The notes beneath the pieces are model-generated. The model made no database searches. It had not been told where the DNA came from and saw only the letters and a list, made by a program, of their open reading frames with translations. From the NCBI GenBank assembly GCA_013368375.1, contig JAACJP010000014.1, positions 682,001 through 746,000 on the forward strand: DNA of 64,000 nucleotides. Direction: 5' to 3'. This DNA is from Tricholomella constricta. Its lineage: Eukaryota; Basidiomycota; Agaricomycetes; Agaricales; Lyophyllaceae. Positions 20,547 through 32,158 of this stretch are shown here, piece by piece. Position 1 is the first letter of the stretch. Each line of letters begins with the position of its first letter. The position numbers and the translations under genes were made by a program.

Positions 20547-23500
20547 ATGGCGCACAGTCTCTCCTCCGAATGCACGCCCCTCAAACTCGAATACGACTCC
20601 TGCTTCAACGCCTGGTTCGAGGGCTACCTCGAGCCCGCCGTCACCGCCTCCGCCTCGCCCACAAAACGCGAGGAATACTCGCGCCACCATGCGGCCATCT
20701 TCCAGGAGAAGTGCGGGAAGATATGGGAGAGCTACCGCGAATGTGTGCAGGTATGCATCATCAGGCTATACGGTCATATTGATATATAAAGCGCTTGTGA
20801 TGAGAGGCGAGACCTTGATACATTATTTGTTCTAACGACAGCATCACGTGATAACACTCGCACGCCCAAAAAGACGCGCCCATCCTGCTCGTTGGTGCGT
20901 CGGTGCGCCTGGGTATGCGCCGCCCCGCCCTGCACCCTTGTTTATTACATTTTGTTCACGATCAAAATTCTGCGCCCTTGTTTGTTACTTTTTGCTCACG
21001 ATCAAAATTCTGTACCTGTACCTGCCGAAGCATGGCCTCTTGTCTGATCCTGTCTAATTTTGCAGCCCACCTATAAATAATCTGGAACACTGATCCAAAA
21101 CTTTCGCTAAATAAAATAACGGAGAAAAACATACCAGTACTTTTTCTCCTCCTCCGTAAATCAATTCGATGCCACCTATTCCCGTAGTTGAGATTGACAA
21201 TGTGCATAACAGCCCAAAGAAAAAAATGCAAAATCTCGACGGAAATGTTCCGCGCATGACAGGCTGTTTTTCGTACGACATGGGATCTTTATCTGCAGCA
21301 CTATTGCAGCCCATTTCAGTAAGCGAGAACCTTACAGACGAGTTATATATCTACCCGACCAACCACCCTTGTGTGCGTGAATAAGTAAAATACCAAGATA
21401 TAATTCATAACTAGAGTACGAAACAAAAATGATAGTAGTAAAAATTACAAAAGTGTCGCCATCTAAGCCCTTGCTTTCTTAGCAGCTCTACGTACAAAGT
21501 TGGTCAGAAATTAAAATAAAGTACTACCGAGGCATGAGGCAGCTTACTTTGTATTTTGCTTGCCCCCGCCCTTGCGCTTTGTTGCCTTCGAGCTCAGGAG
21601 ATTTCCGTTCGCATCCCGCGTTTGTTGACCGTTCTCATCCACAGTCAAAGGTAGAACCTCCCTCGTAGCGGGACCTTTGCGCGCTCGCATTCCGCGGCCC
21701 GAGGGATCAGATTCGACGTTCGTTTCTGGTGCGGGGACGGCCTTCTTGACTCTCGGCTTCCTCGGCCTTGAAACTTTGGATGTGAGTGGAATCGGCATTT
21801 TCTTGAGACCAACCAAGAGGGTATCCCAGTCCGCACTGGGCGAGGGAGACTGCGCATGGTCCGATGTACCCGGAAACAATGGGGAGGATGGTGGGTCCAC
21901 AGGATACATGTCGGAAGGGAAGACGTAAGGCATACCCGTCAGGCCAAGTCCAGGCGGCTCCGGGACTTGAGGGGGCGACGCGTGATGTTCGTGCAGTCCC
22001 GAGGCATCCGAGGTAACTTCCGAGGCGACCTCCGAGCCTGACTGAGCACTGGACAGGTCTGCAGGGGACACAAATGGTACGGGGACTGGTGCAGGTGTTG
22101 CAGCAGGGGAAAGCGGCGGAAGGGCGGGCAAAGGCAAGGGCGAGGCAACAGACATGGGCAAGGCCGGTGAGGAAGGTGAGAAAGGTGAGGAAGGGGAGGA
22201 AGGGGAGGAAGGGAAGGAATTGGGCGCCAAAGATGCGAAGGCAGGTGTAGGAGAGGTCACTGAGGTAGGAGAGGTCACCGAGGTAGGAGAGGTCACCGAG
22301 GGAACGGACACGGGTGTTGTAGCGGTCACTGAGGCAGGTGCCGGCATGGGCAATCGTAGACTTGGATCAATGCATAAATTTTCGGTGTTGTCGATGGCGT
22401 CCTGCATCGAATAAAGCTCGTCGAGCGTTTGAAGCGTGGGCTCGTCATCCTTGTTGTGATGAAGGACCCGTGATTCACATACACTTGGGGCTGGAGATGC
22501 TGTCAATACAAGGGTGTGTAAGATAAGAGCCAGATGACTTACGAAATACGCTCTCGACAAACTGGGCATACGGGCGAAGAAACTTATCATTGTAGTCTCC
22601 ATACGCCTTTCGAAATGAATGGCCCACTTCGTTCTCTCCATAATGAAAACTGTGGTGGTGGAGCAATCAGTGTTGGTAGGTAAAATTACAGAGTGCGAAA
22701 CGTACGCCAGAGTCGTCGGCTTTCCGCCGTTGACAGGATCTGGACCGCCGCCAATGATTGTCCATATCCACCCGGTCTGTTGCCCGAGAGACTCGGTGAG
22801 GCGGAACATGGCATCGGGGATGCATTCAATGGCTCTGAATTGGTGCAGACACAGTCAGTATCTCGAAGGCAAGGGCTGGGAAAAGAACATACGAGGCGTA
22901 CTGCTCTGCTGTACGATTTACTACGGCGCCGGGCTCAACGGGGTCGGCCTTTTGCTTCTTGAAGGCCTCCCTCTCAGCAATGAGCTCCTGGTGGACCTCC
23001 TCAGGCTCGGCATCGAATGCCTTTTGTAGTTCGGCCTTGACGACTCCGATAGATTTCTTGTGTTGTGCAGAGGTTGTCGTGTCCAGGGTGGCTTGAACAT
23101 TGGCTCTAACTTTCTCGGCATAGAACTTCTTTGAATATAGCTCCAGAAGCTGAGGGGCGCGAGTGGGCTTTGCTGGGTTGAGTTGCAAAGCGAGGTTGTT
23201 CGTTTTGGCTTTCTTCGAACCTTTCTTGCCGTTGACGCGATTATTGAACCACTCTTTGAGCCGCTGAATCAAAGTTAGAAGGGCACGGTATATGAGAATT
23301 GAGTATAGCGCACCTTCTTTTGAAACGCGACATGGTTCAAGGCCTTCTTAGGCGGCTTCTTTGACTTTTCATGCTCAGTGCTGGCAGTCGCATGAAGCCC
23401 TGATCCCAAATCAGGTGTGACCGATGTCTGTGACGCATCATGGTGATCGCTTGTTTGGGCACTCTCGGCGCTTTCTTGGGCATCCTGCGCACATGCTTGG

Positions 23501-26500
23501 ATGCTTTCTGAGTCCTCTGGCGGAGGCGGCCAGCGTCCAAACCATTCACGTTCTATGATATGCCAGAACGTATGTGTTGAATTTCGCTTTTGGTGCTCAA
23601 TAAACAAATCAAGCTGTGATTTCAAGAATAGTGTCTGCTCAGGGCTAGCCCAGGTACTTGGAGCCATCTAAGTTTGGAATGAGCTCCGAAAACAATCTTG
23701 AAATAACCGAAAATCTCACAATTTGATACCGGGACCCTGATCTCGACGCTTTGAGCTGCTCACCTAATCATACCTGGCTGGTTGGGACTATCGGAGAAGC
23801 CCGAGTAACTGTACAGCCCTGGATTTTGGATCAATCGGACCGCTGAACCGCTATCCGGCCATATCCGAGCAACTGTATAGCCCCTCCATGTGGCTGGATT
23901 TTAAAATTCAGGTGACCAACTGACTAAATCACCGATACGCAAAGTGAGATCAGACCTCGATCAAATGGTTCAGATTAACCGTCCTGCCGGTGCTGGCGCC
24001 AACGATGTGATCACAACCGATCACATCGTAGCCGCCCTCCAAGAGCTCGGTTTCCTTAGGCACAACCTTGGCGGTACCAATTTTCTATTCTCCTTTTAGA
24101 CGCCCAGCTGACATCTCCCTAGATGGGTCTGTGACCGTCACTGTAACTGGCGCAAGTTCTCAGAACTCTCCCACTGAGCCGGCTCCTGGCACTCCTGTAG
24201 CTACAATACAACCACAGACGGATGTAAGCAGTGCTGCAGCAAGAGAGCGCAGCCATGGGCAAGGTAGGCTCTCGAACCTTCCCACTTTTCATGTGCTGAC
24301 TTTGGACCAGGATTCTTTGTGACCGATGCTCAAGCCTCTGTCGCCGCCTCCACTGTTGAAAATACGAGGTCCAACATCAGCATCGATCTGCGCGCTGACA
24401 CAAGATCCAACACAAGCACCGACGGCAGTGAGGATGGTACCGCGGCGCCGCCTACCAGCCCTGTCTCTGACGACACTGATTTTCTGAAGCCTGAGCCCCA
24501 CGTCTGCTCGCGCTGTGCCGCTCTCATCCCTGTATCCTCTGGCCTTACGTTTCCTGGGCCGGCTCCCGTGACCATGCCTGCACCTGCCTCTGGGCCCACT
24601 CCCACCATGTCCACCGTGTTATCAAATACCACAAGGTGGTATGCAGTGGTTATTGGTCGTGCCGTTGGGGTATTTCAGGGCTGGTACGTTCATTTTACGG
24701 ATTGTATCAAAACCAGCCATTCTCAGTATATACACAGGCCCACTGTCGATCCTCTTGTCAAAGGGGTCTCCGGCTTCCGTTGCAAGCAGTACATATCGTA
24801 CGAAGATGCTCTTGCAGCCTTCGAGGAGGCCCGAAGCTTGGGGTTAGTGGCTGTCAGAAACTAGGGTAGCTCTCTACGGTGTCATCCTCAATATCGTACC
24901 TTGTCTATAGCTTTTGAATGGGTCTGATTGGCGCGGGACCTCTGATAAATAAAGTTGTTGAAAAAAATACTTTGACATCGAAACGACATCTAAGCTATGA
25001 GTCTTGTGGGGCGCGGAACCTCATGTCAAAAAGTTTGGGGAACAAAACTTTCAGGTACATCTAAACTACTTGATACAGAAGGCCCTGGTTTTGATGAATG
25101 GTCGCAAAGCCGTCAGGATCGAGCATGGCAGTAGCGAGCAAATCTTCGAGTGAGCTTAAGAGACTACCAACCATACCTGCCACTACCTCAGAGCGTTTCC
25201 ATTCATCACCGACACCTGCAAGCTGAAGAATCTCGGACTGGTAGCGGCGGACCGATGACTGGAGCTTGGTAATGCCAAGGATGGCGTCGCGAATGTTGTT
25301 CGCATCACGACTGATAGAAAATCGGTGATACAGGGCATCGACGTAGGCGAAGGGTAGCTCGTCGCCAATGAAAGTTGTGTACCGAGCGGCAATTTGTTCA
25401 ACCCTCTCGCACCAATAAGACAGGTGTTTCTGATTGCTTAAAATTAAGTTATTCAGCTCGTTCACCTCGTTAAAGACCTGCAAGGATCTTGAAGGGCATA
25501 CCCTACATTGTCGAGCATGTCGCGGGTGGTTTGACTACTTGTTGGTCGTGAAGCGGTGGCCGGCAGTATTCGTTCAGCGCTATAGGCATGGCAATGTTAG
25601 TGTGACAATATTAATGGGAGTGATTGCCGAACCGTAAGACTTTTCGGCGATATTGAACACTCCGTCGCACAATGATAGTTGCCCGGTTTCTAAGATCAAT
25701 ACTCCAGTGAAATTGCAGGAAATTTGATGCAAGGTCTTACCTATCGTAACTACGTTTGCTTTTGGCATTGTTAGCGGCTCGTTTCTCCTCTGGGGTAAAG
25801 TAAAGACGAGGGCGGGCCATGACAGTGATGGCGCAAGTCCAGGGTTGGTGTCCTGTGTTACATCATAATGGCGATCCATAATGCCTTCGTCTGACCTTTA
25901 CAGGGTTGTCTGACCTTTACTACCGGACTTGTTTTGCACCAAATTTGCTGGTTCAGATGAAAGCTGAGATCTTCAAGACACCATTGAACACTTCATATCA
26001 CCTCTTCATATGTGTCTGCGTTATAGAAACGAGGTATGTTTTCTCGACGGTCAGCCACTGATCTGTTTGTATATGCATTTACCATCAGATTTGATGGCTC
26101 GGGAGTTGTTTTCTTTAACCGACACTTCAACATCGTGTTTCACGTTGGGCCCAGGAAATCGGTAAGGGTCCCTCGATCAATCATTGCATATGACCATGTG
26201 TCCAAGATTGACTTAGTTATAGATGGCGCCTGTCAACGAGAACATTTTCGAGAATGGGTGGCAAGAGTCGCCGCAACAATTCACGTTCTTGAAATATCTC
26301 GCGCCTATCTACAGGCGTGCTAACAAGGAAGCAAAAAAACATATTTTCTACGAACTCCTTTTTCCAGTCTGGTTTGATCGCTACCCCATCAATATACAGG
26401 ACGAATTTGACGGCCATGAGGGACAGGACGAATTTGACGGCACTGAGGGACAGGGAGAATATGATGGCAATGAGGGACGGGACGAATTTGACGGCGCTGA

Positions 26501-29500
26501 GAAACAGGATGAATCTGATGGCAATGAGGGACGTGTTGATCATCACCGCGTTGAATGGATGCGCAGCCTTCAACAACAAGTACGTTGCTAAACGACCTAC
26601 TATCTTGTTTTGAAATTAATTCATTGCCTTCAAGCTGAATTGGATTGGGGAATGGTTTGGGGAGAACTTTGAAAGCAAGGAGTTCCGCGACTGGGAACGA
26701 CTCTTGACCATTGACGCTGATCGTGCTCGAAGGGTATGTCGATGCCAAAACATCTGTGCTTACTGATCGATCTTGTCGCCTTTTAGCGCAGTGAATACTT
26801 TTCGACAGCCAGGAACTTCGGCATCTATCTGAACAGTCACGAATTCTTATCCGTAACGACCCAAGAGGAGCGTGATCAGTGGTACATGACTTCAGAGCAA
26901 CTCCTTCATTTTCATTGCGGCAAGATTGAGGACGAGTTCTGGGGTGGGATGATGTTTCTCACTTGATAACTGTCTTACTTGAACACTCTTATGATTTATG
27001 ATAGTAGTATTGTGTATGCACGCTGAGCTTTTCTGAACCGGCACTGGCAAGCCTGTCACGCTGATCATTCTCACATGACCATGTCGGAACAATTTACGTT
27101 TGTTGAATGCACGTCGCCCTACTACTGTCATTCCGCTGCAGCGAAAACGTGTCCAACCTTGAAGCCTCCCAGAAACTCGTCTTCGTCTGGTGCGTATCTC
27201 AACTGCAATTTATGGTTCTACACTAATAGCAAAGCAATCATTTAGCATGCCCATTACGGCCTTGCTATCCATTTGGCGTAGAGGAGCAACAGATGCTGAC
27301 TGCATTTTCATTGTAGAAGGCATCTCGAAAGCAGTGGTGGCACTTGACCGTACGTGTTGCACCTTTTTCTTGCCTTCTTTTGCCTTGACTCACCCGTCTG
27401 CTGCAGCATTATGACATGCCTTTCACCTTCGATGCCTGCAGTCATCAAATTTCTTGGCCATTGCTGTTGACTTGGTAGGCCTCGTGTCCTCGTGGAGAGC
27501 GGATATGTACGGCACAATTGTACGTGTTGGGCTCCCTTCTTGCACCTTGACTGACTGATTTGGCAGCCTCACCATATGTACTCTTCCTTCGATGCCAGCA
27601 AGCAAAGACACAGACTATATAAGATTCAAGGTATGTTCCTAGTCACTCATTCAATACATCTACAATGTCTCATAAACGGCGCCAGCAGTTCGACGTTGAT
27701 CGCTATGTACCGCCTAACTCTCGCCAACCAGGCGTAGTGCAACGTCACATCGCCTACGAAGGGGTCACATGCGACTCTGTGCATGCGACACGAACTTACC
27801 TCAACGTCCCGTCCAAGTCCAATGCCACTGCGACTCCAGCTAATGCGTGGAACGGCTCGTCTCCTGTCGATGATAATGGGGACCTTCCCTGGGACTGGAT
27901 GGAACCCGACTTCATGCACGATGACATTGTCACTTCCCCCCGAATCGAGACCATAAAACGCCGACGGACTATGGCGACGGTATATTTTATCCTTGTCCTC
28001 TCCTTCGATCATTACTTACTACTGATACCATGTCTAGGACAATCCTCTTCTGCTCTGGGAGCCCGAAATCGATGTATACCTTCAAGAACTTCTCAATCAT
28101 GAGAGCCCGGGACAACTCTGTTGTGGTAGGTGCTATGAGGATCATAGTAGTACACAGCAGCCCCTCTTTCGTTGCATCGACTGCTTAGATACACGCCTGT
28201 TCTGCAACTCGTGCATCATCAGTGATCATCGCACATCACCGTTTCATCGTGTCAAGGTTAGTTGAGCCGATCTCGTCATGTTGTCTCAGTCAACTGATTT
28301 AAATTAGTTTTGGAATGGGTCATTTTTCAAGGATACTAGCTTGAAGGTGCTCGGGCTTCGGTTGCAACTGGGCCATGCCATCGGTGACTCTTGTATGAAT
28401 CCCGTACCCGCTTTCAATGACAATTTTGTCGTTCTCGATGCCAACGGTATCCACCATGTCGGGTTGGACTTCTGTGACTGTACGCAATCAATCCCACGTA
28501 ATATACAGCTACTCCGTTCGCGCCTCTTCCCTGCCACCACCATTGACCCGAAAACTGCCGCCACCTTTTCCCTTTTGGAATCCTTCCAACTCTTGTCTTT
28601 CATGTCGAAGATTTCAGCCTTCGAATTCTATCAAACTTTGGCCCGGCAGACCGAAAATATGGGCTCTGGCACTCTGCCTGTAGGTTGTGCTGTTCCCCTC
28701 AATATTTGCCTCTCTAAACTTTTTGACAGGATCGGTACGGGACTTTTTTACGGATGGTCCGTGAATGGCGGCACCTCAAAATGCTCAAACGCGCTGGTCG
28801 CGGACATGATGTCTCGGGTGTCAAGGGCACGAAGCCGGGCGAGTGCGCTGTCCTTTGCCCTGCATGTCCGCTTCCGGGTATCAACCTGCCGGCAGATTGG
28901 AAGGACACCCCAGAGAATAAACAGTATGTTCATTATTGTCATCATGTCTAATTACTTCTAATATTTTTGTAGATGGTTATATGCCTTGTTTGTCGGGATC
29001 GACGCAAATTTCAGGCTGAAACGCCTCAAAGTGTCGAACAATAATCGCGACCCCGGTCTCAACCATGGCTATGCATACTTTGTCGAAGATCGCAAGTTTA
29101 AGGCATACCTTTCCGAGTACAGTGACTTGATCCCCGACGACACCAGCACATGTTCCAATCACGATGCCATCAAATCGGCCAGCATACGCGGAGGCAAAGG
29201 TATCGATGCAAGCGGCACTGGGAAGACCGAATGCGCAAGGCATGACATGAAGCGCCCTGTATCCGTCGGTGACCTTCAAAAGGGTGAAAGGTCAGCACCA
29301 TTGGCGCGACAGGCACTCGTCTTGTCACTGATCCTCATCACAGATATGTAAATATGGACTATGTATTTCTTTCCAGCATGTCACAAAATGTGCCCAAGCG
29401 CATTGTAGTGTCATATGACATCGCTTGCCAGTGGGGCCGTAACCTGGCTTCCCGTTGCTCGTGCTACCCACCGAATCTCTTCGATAATCTTGATTTCATC

Positions 29501-31781
29501 TATCTTGTACCGAAATTCCATCTCCCTGCTCATCGGCCCGAATGTCACGTCAACTTTTCATTCAACTTCACACCTTACGTTGGTCGCACTGACGGTGAGG
29601 CCCCAGAGCGTGGATGGGCAGCCATCAATGCTATTGCCGGGAGTACAAAAGAAATGGGACCTGGCTCTCGTCGCGATACACTCGACGATCATTTTGGGGA
29701 CTACAATTGGAGGAAGGTGGTCAATTTGGGTATGTAGTCTCGCTTCCGTTCTCCCGCAGGATGTTCATCAATTTCCTGCCCTTTAGCACCAACGTTACTG
29801 CGGAAGATGAAGGAGGCGATAGCTCAGAGGTCAGAGCACGTCGAGGCTTTTGAGCATTTCGACGCTGCTCTGCCTGAGGAGGACACGCTCCAATGGACTC
29901 GAATGGTCCAGGCTTGGGAACGCGATGGAAAGATGACAAATCCTTTCGCCCCAAAAATGCAAAGTACGTCTCGTATCGTCGTCTTTGTATTGTCATTCCT
30001 TCGCTGATCTTCATGTTTGGTAGAGATCACCGAAAATGCAGTTCGGCTTGAACTTGCTATGGAGGACCAAGCCAGGTTAAAAGAAGACCTCACCTCCGAA
30101 ATTCATGAAGATGTTTCCCCCAGCAGACTCATCGCGCAAGGGCTGGAGCTGGAGGATCATCAGTAAGGAGTGCATTTTCCCCATCTTATCAGTCGCTAAT
30201 CACAATACTTGATAGACGCATTCTTCGTGCTGACGAGAAGTCCTTGGGGCCGCATTCGACAAATCTTCAACGTTCGAAGGTTATCGAACGCGACAATCGC
30301 TTATGGCGCAAGGTTGAAGCCTGGATCAGCATCCAGCAACTGTACATGCCCGGGGTTGCCATTCTTCGTTCACGGGCGGAGCGCGCAGGTGGCGATGAGC
30401 CTGTTTCCACCTTCAACATCGAGCTTCTTCTCCCCTCCAGCATTGTCAACCTGGTTCACTGCGACATCAAATTCTTCCACTACGAGTGGCGCCTGCGGAT
30501 TGCTCAAGCCCATGGCGCGCTTCACGACATCCGCCGGGGAATCCTTCTGCGCTCGCAAATGTACAAGTCGAAGGACAAGCTTATTCGAGGCCAACGTATG
30601 CAAACACGGAGTCTAGCCCTTATCAAGTCCGTCAATGATCGTATTTCTGCGGCAGCCCAGAAATATCGCGTGGTTTACGACGCACTTCAGCAACTCAACA
30701 AGAAGTTGAAAATGGTGGGCTGGAACAATTCACTTTTACCTTTAACAGATCATGACTTGCGAGGGCTCACTGCTGCTGAGGATGACGTGTCCGAGGGTCG
30801 GCGTACCATGTCATGGATCTGGACAGTGACCGACGGCGACGACGGTATGGAAGGCGCTGGGAAACAAGAAGGTATAGAATTAATTCTATCACGGAGTCCC
30901 TTTTTTAATGATTATTTATTGCAGCCCTTCGCATTGAATGGTGCAAGGCTAGAGCACGGGCGCACCGGTGGCAGGAGGAATGTCTCCTGTTGGAAGAAGA
31001 GATGCGACGTGTCATCGCATTTTTCCAGTATCAGGAAGCTCGATGGCGGGCTCTTGCATCGGCACCGCGTCCAGACCTCCCCTCCGTCGCCGGCATCCAG
31101 TCTTACGCCCTTCGACAAGCCGACATACAGTCCCGACTGGCGTTGACCTGTATAAACACTTGGGAAGGTGTTCCTCAACTTTTGGCGGCGGGCGTTGGTG
31201 GGCCACAGGGGACTAAAATTCACGTAGAGTGCCATTAAATCCACGTTCTATCAATACATTTTTTTCTATGTTTTTTTCTTTTTTATTGGTCGTAAAAATC
31301 AGATCTGGACAGACACGATCGCCCATTCGGTGCAAGATCTGGAAGGCCACGATCGTCTATTTGGTGCCTGCCCCACGGTCAGGAATTGATGTGATCACAA
31401 AGAGCGGGCTTGTCCGAATAGGGAGTCGCGGCGGCGCTGTGGACAACAACGAGGAGGGGCGTGCATGGCTCGTGTCAATGCTCCCAAGCACAGGTATTCA
31501 TTACAGGTAAGTGATATATCACAGTGTCCTCTAGTTAAAGCTATTTAATGTATCAAGGTATGGCTTCTCATTACAATGGTTTATATATCAACATGCCTGG
31601 GTCTGGTGGCATCATTTCGGCTTTTAATGATTCCTTGGCTAACAATTTATGTGCTGGATAGAAAGCGGTGAAGGATAAAGGCCTCGATAAACTCCTCCAA
31701 CAAGCGCGGGACGAGAACCCGCTTATAGAGCCCCCGCCCCCGCCGGCAACGCCGTCAGAGGGCTCGACGTCGTCAATATAA
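20547..31781 (+). CDS. MDM35: MDM35/TRIAP1-like CX9C protein; its intron contains KDZ element 2
   Basis: Mdm35 is a small twin-CX9C protein of the mitochondrial intermembrane space that binds Ups-family proteins in phospholipid transfer. Exon 1 (20547-20750) encodes MAHSLSSECTPLKLEYDSCF, then NAWFEGYLEP, KREEYSRHHAAIFQEKCGK and IWESYRECVQ: both Cys pairs, spaced C-x9-C and C-x9/10-C. It ends at a GT (20751). The last exon (31662-31779/81) starts after GCTGGATAG and reads KAVKDKGLDKLLQQARDENP, then a Pro-rich tail and stop. Joining the two in phase gives the continuous family sequence ECVQ-KAVKDKGL. The intron is therefore 20751-31661 (10.9 kb), almost all of it the KDZ insertion. Whether it is still spliced is unknown. 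Copies B and C are decayed, so this may be the only usable copy in the window. Confidence 0.85.
20931..21010. repeat. 40-bp tandem duplication at left end of KDZ element 2
   Basis: Two 40-bp units (20931-20970 and 20971-21010) differ at a handful of positions. Each ends CACGATCAAAATTC. Likely subterminal repeats of the element. Confidence 0.85.
21544..23667 (-). CDS. KDZ accessory gene a2: proline-rich protein, relative of a1
   Basis: Starts at the ATG at 23667 (MAPSTWASPEQTLFLKSQLD). Exon 1 has the REWFGRWPPPPED block. Exon 2 starts RLKEWFNNRVNGKKG and contains RAPQLLELYSKKFY and a Glu/Lys-rich helix. Short exons then carry AIECIPDAMFRLTESLGQQT, GWIWTIIGGGPDPVNGGKP, and GENEVGHSFRKAYGDY to PYAQFVESVF. 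The long last exon (about 22502-21544) is Pro/Ser/Val-rich with SPTSVT repeats and ends in the basic segment GRGMRARKGPATREV and KATKRKGGGKQ. Exon order and motifs match a1, so both elements carry the same gene. Function unknown. Confidence 0.72.
23965..24864 (+). CDS. KDZ accessory gene b2: HBD (viroplasmin-like) domain protein
   Basis: Starts MVQINRPAGAGANDVITT at 23965. An intron follows LRHNLG (24072 to about 24098), and a second ends before GATTCTTTG (24311), giving the HGQ-GFFVTDAQAS junction. The middle is Thr/Ser/Pro-rich with an acidic patch and CSRCAALIP. The C-terminal HBD is split by an intron: NTTRWYAVVIGRAVGVFQGW (to about 24683), then VDPLVKGVSGFRCKQY and ISYEDALAAFEEARSLGLV, with stop at 24862-24864. 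Same domain, position and strand as b1. The family binds RNA-DNA hybrids in RNase H1; the role here is unknown. Confidence 0.72.
25061..25820 (-). CDS. KDZ accessory gene c2: uncharacterised
   Basis: Starts at the ATG at about 25820. Exon 1 is basic: MARPRLYFTPEEKRAANNAK then SKRSYDR. A middle region of uncertain splicing follows. The last exon (to 25061) is helical: FNEVNELNNLILSNQKHLSY and a segment ending VGDEWKRSEVVAGMVG. It sits opposite gene b2 as c1 does opposite b1. The basic N-terminus suggests DNA contact, but there is no recognised domain. The middle exons may be damaged. Confidence 0.5.
26223..26966 (+). CDS. Gene a3 in the variable slot of KDZ element 2: divergent relative of gene a, with 9-aa repeats
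   Basis: Occupies the position that the TET/JBP gene has in element 1. Exon 1 (26223-26579) starts MAPVNENIFENGWQESPQQ and has FTFLKYLAPIYRR and PVWFDRYP, resembling the N-terminal block of a1/a2 (FLKSQLDLF ... WFGRWP). Five 9-residue repeats of the form QDEFDGxEG follow (26398-26532). Exon 2 (about 26632-26735) reads LNWIGEWFGENFESKEFRDW, comparable to RLKEWFNN in a2. Exon 3 ends GGMMFLT and stop at 26964-26966. It is much shorter than a1/a2 and lacks the proline-rich tail. Function unknown. Confidence 0.5.
26398..26532 (+). repeat. 27-bp tandem repeat, five units, in gene a3
   Basis: Five imperfect 27-bp units encode QDEFDGHEG, QDEFDGTEG, QGEYDGNEG, RDEFDGAEK and QDESDGNEG. In-frame, acidic, probably disordered. 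Confidence 0.85.
26967..27664. other. Degenerate region between gene a3 and transposase 2
   Basis: No convincing gene. Two diverged copies of a short segment (CGTGTTG...CCTTCTT...CTTGACT) lie near 27352 and 27521. May hold decayed exons, or the transposase promoter at its 3' end. Confidence 0.4.
27665..31238 (+). CDS. KDZ transposase 2 (CxC2 zinc cluster plus KDZ nuclease)
   Basis: Starts MSHKRRQQFDVDRYVPPNS. The CxC2 cluster is CCGRCYEDHSSTQQ then CIDCLDTRLFCNSCIISDH (about 28115-28240). The KDZ core has GIDANFRLKRLKVSNNN (about 28993), CSNHDAIKSA to DMKRPVSVGDLQ, YDIACQWG (about 29415), VPKFHLPAH and VGRTDGEAPERGW (about 29579-29617). C-terminal helices include LYMPGVAILRS and WIWTVTDGDDG, ending at 31238. 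Exons match transposase 1 one for one, with the same conserved junctions. The proteins are clearly homologous but diverged, so the elements are separate lineages and not recent copies. No internal stop was found in exons. Confidence 0.92.
31301..31368. repeat. 34-bp tandem duplication at right end of KDZ element 2
   Basis: Units 31301-31334 and 31335-31368 both start AGATCTGGA, contain CACGATCG and end TTCGGTGCA or TTTGGTGCC. They lie just past the transposase 3' end and are likely subterminal repeats. Confidence 0.8.
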
Positions 31782-32158
31782 AAATCGGTCGTATAGAATC
31801 CAGGATATCGGCATGGGCATGACGCCTTCATGGCCCCCCCTGCTTGTAGCATTAGGTGCGACATCTATCTTCTTCCCGTCTGCTTGTATGATTATGAACG
31901 CCGTTAACTATGCGTTTGCAGAACGGCCACCTGTATCTGTATTTGTATCGGACTAATACGCACTCTCCGCTCGCTCTTCATCTCGAGATCAAGAATTGCC
32001 TTGTCTGGCTCGGTGACTATCCCCAATAAATTTTATGATTATCTTACTCGGACGCTTGTTGGGTGAGAGTTTTGTTCCGAAATTGCCGTTCTGACAGCCC
32101 AGCGAATGCTGAACGGCGCGTCGAATGTTCAATAACCTGGCGGAGACTGATTATAAGA
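31782..32158 (+). other. Small duplicated reading segment downstream of MDM35 copy A
   Basis: Starting near 31812 a short segment (MGMTPSWPPLLVAL, then after a possible intron NGHLYLYLYRTNTHSP and LHLEIKNCL) matches minus-strand segments at 37893-38099 and 47719-47922, where it reads MGALIAPACINMN to FGLGDYLQ. A conserved short gene or the 3' flank of MDM35; no family recognised. Confidence 0.35.

Larger units (their letters stand above)
20850..31510 (+). mobile_element. KDZ DNA transposon 2, inserted in the MDM35 intron
   Basis: The element carries a KDZ transposase (27665-31238) and the same a-b-c accessory triad as element 1, in the same order and strands, but no TET/JBP gene. Termini are not resolved. 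The left side has a 40-bp tandem duplication (20931-21010) and the right side a 34-bp tandem duplication (31301-31368). Both repeats contain CACGATC. Just after each transposase stop, elements 1 and 2 share a conserved 3' segment (TTTTTTATT, a few bases, CGTAAAAATCAGA at about 18221-18251 and 31278-31303). Boundaries given are outer estimates inside the intron. Confidence 0.8.
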
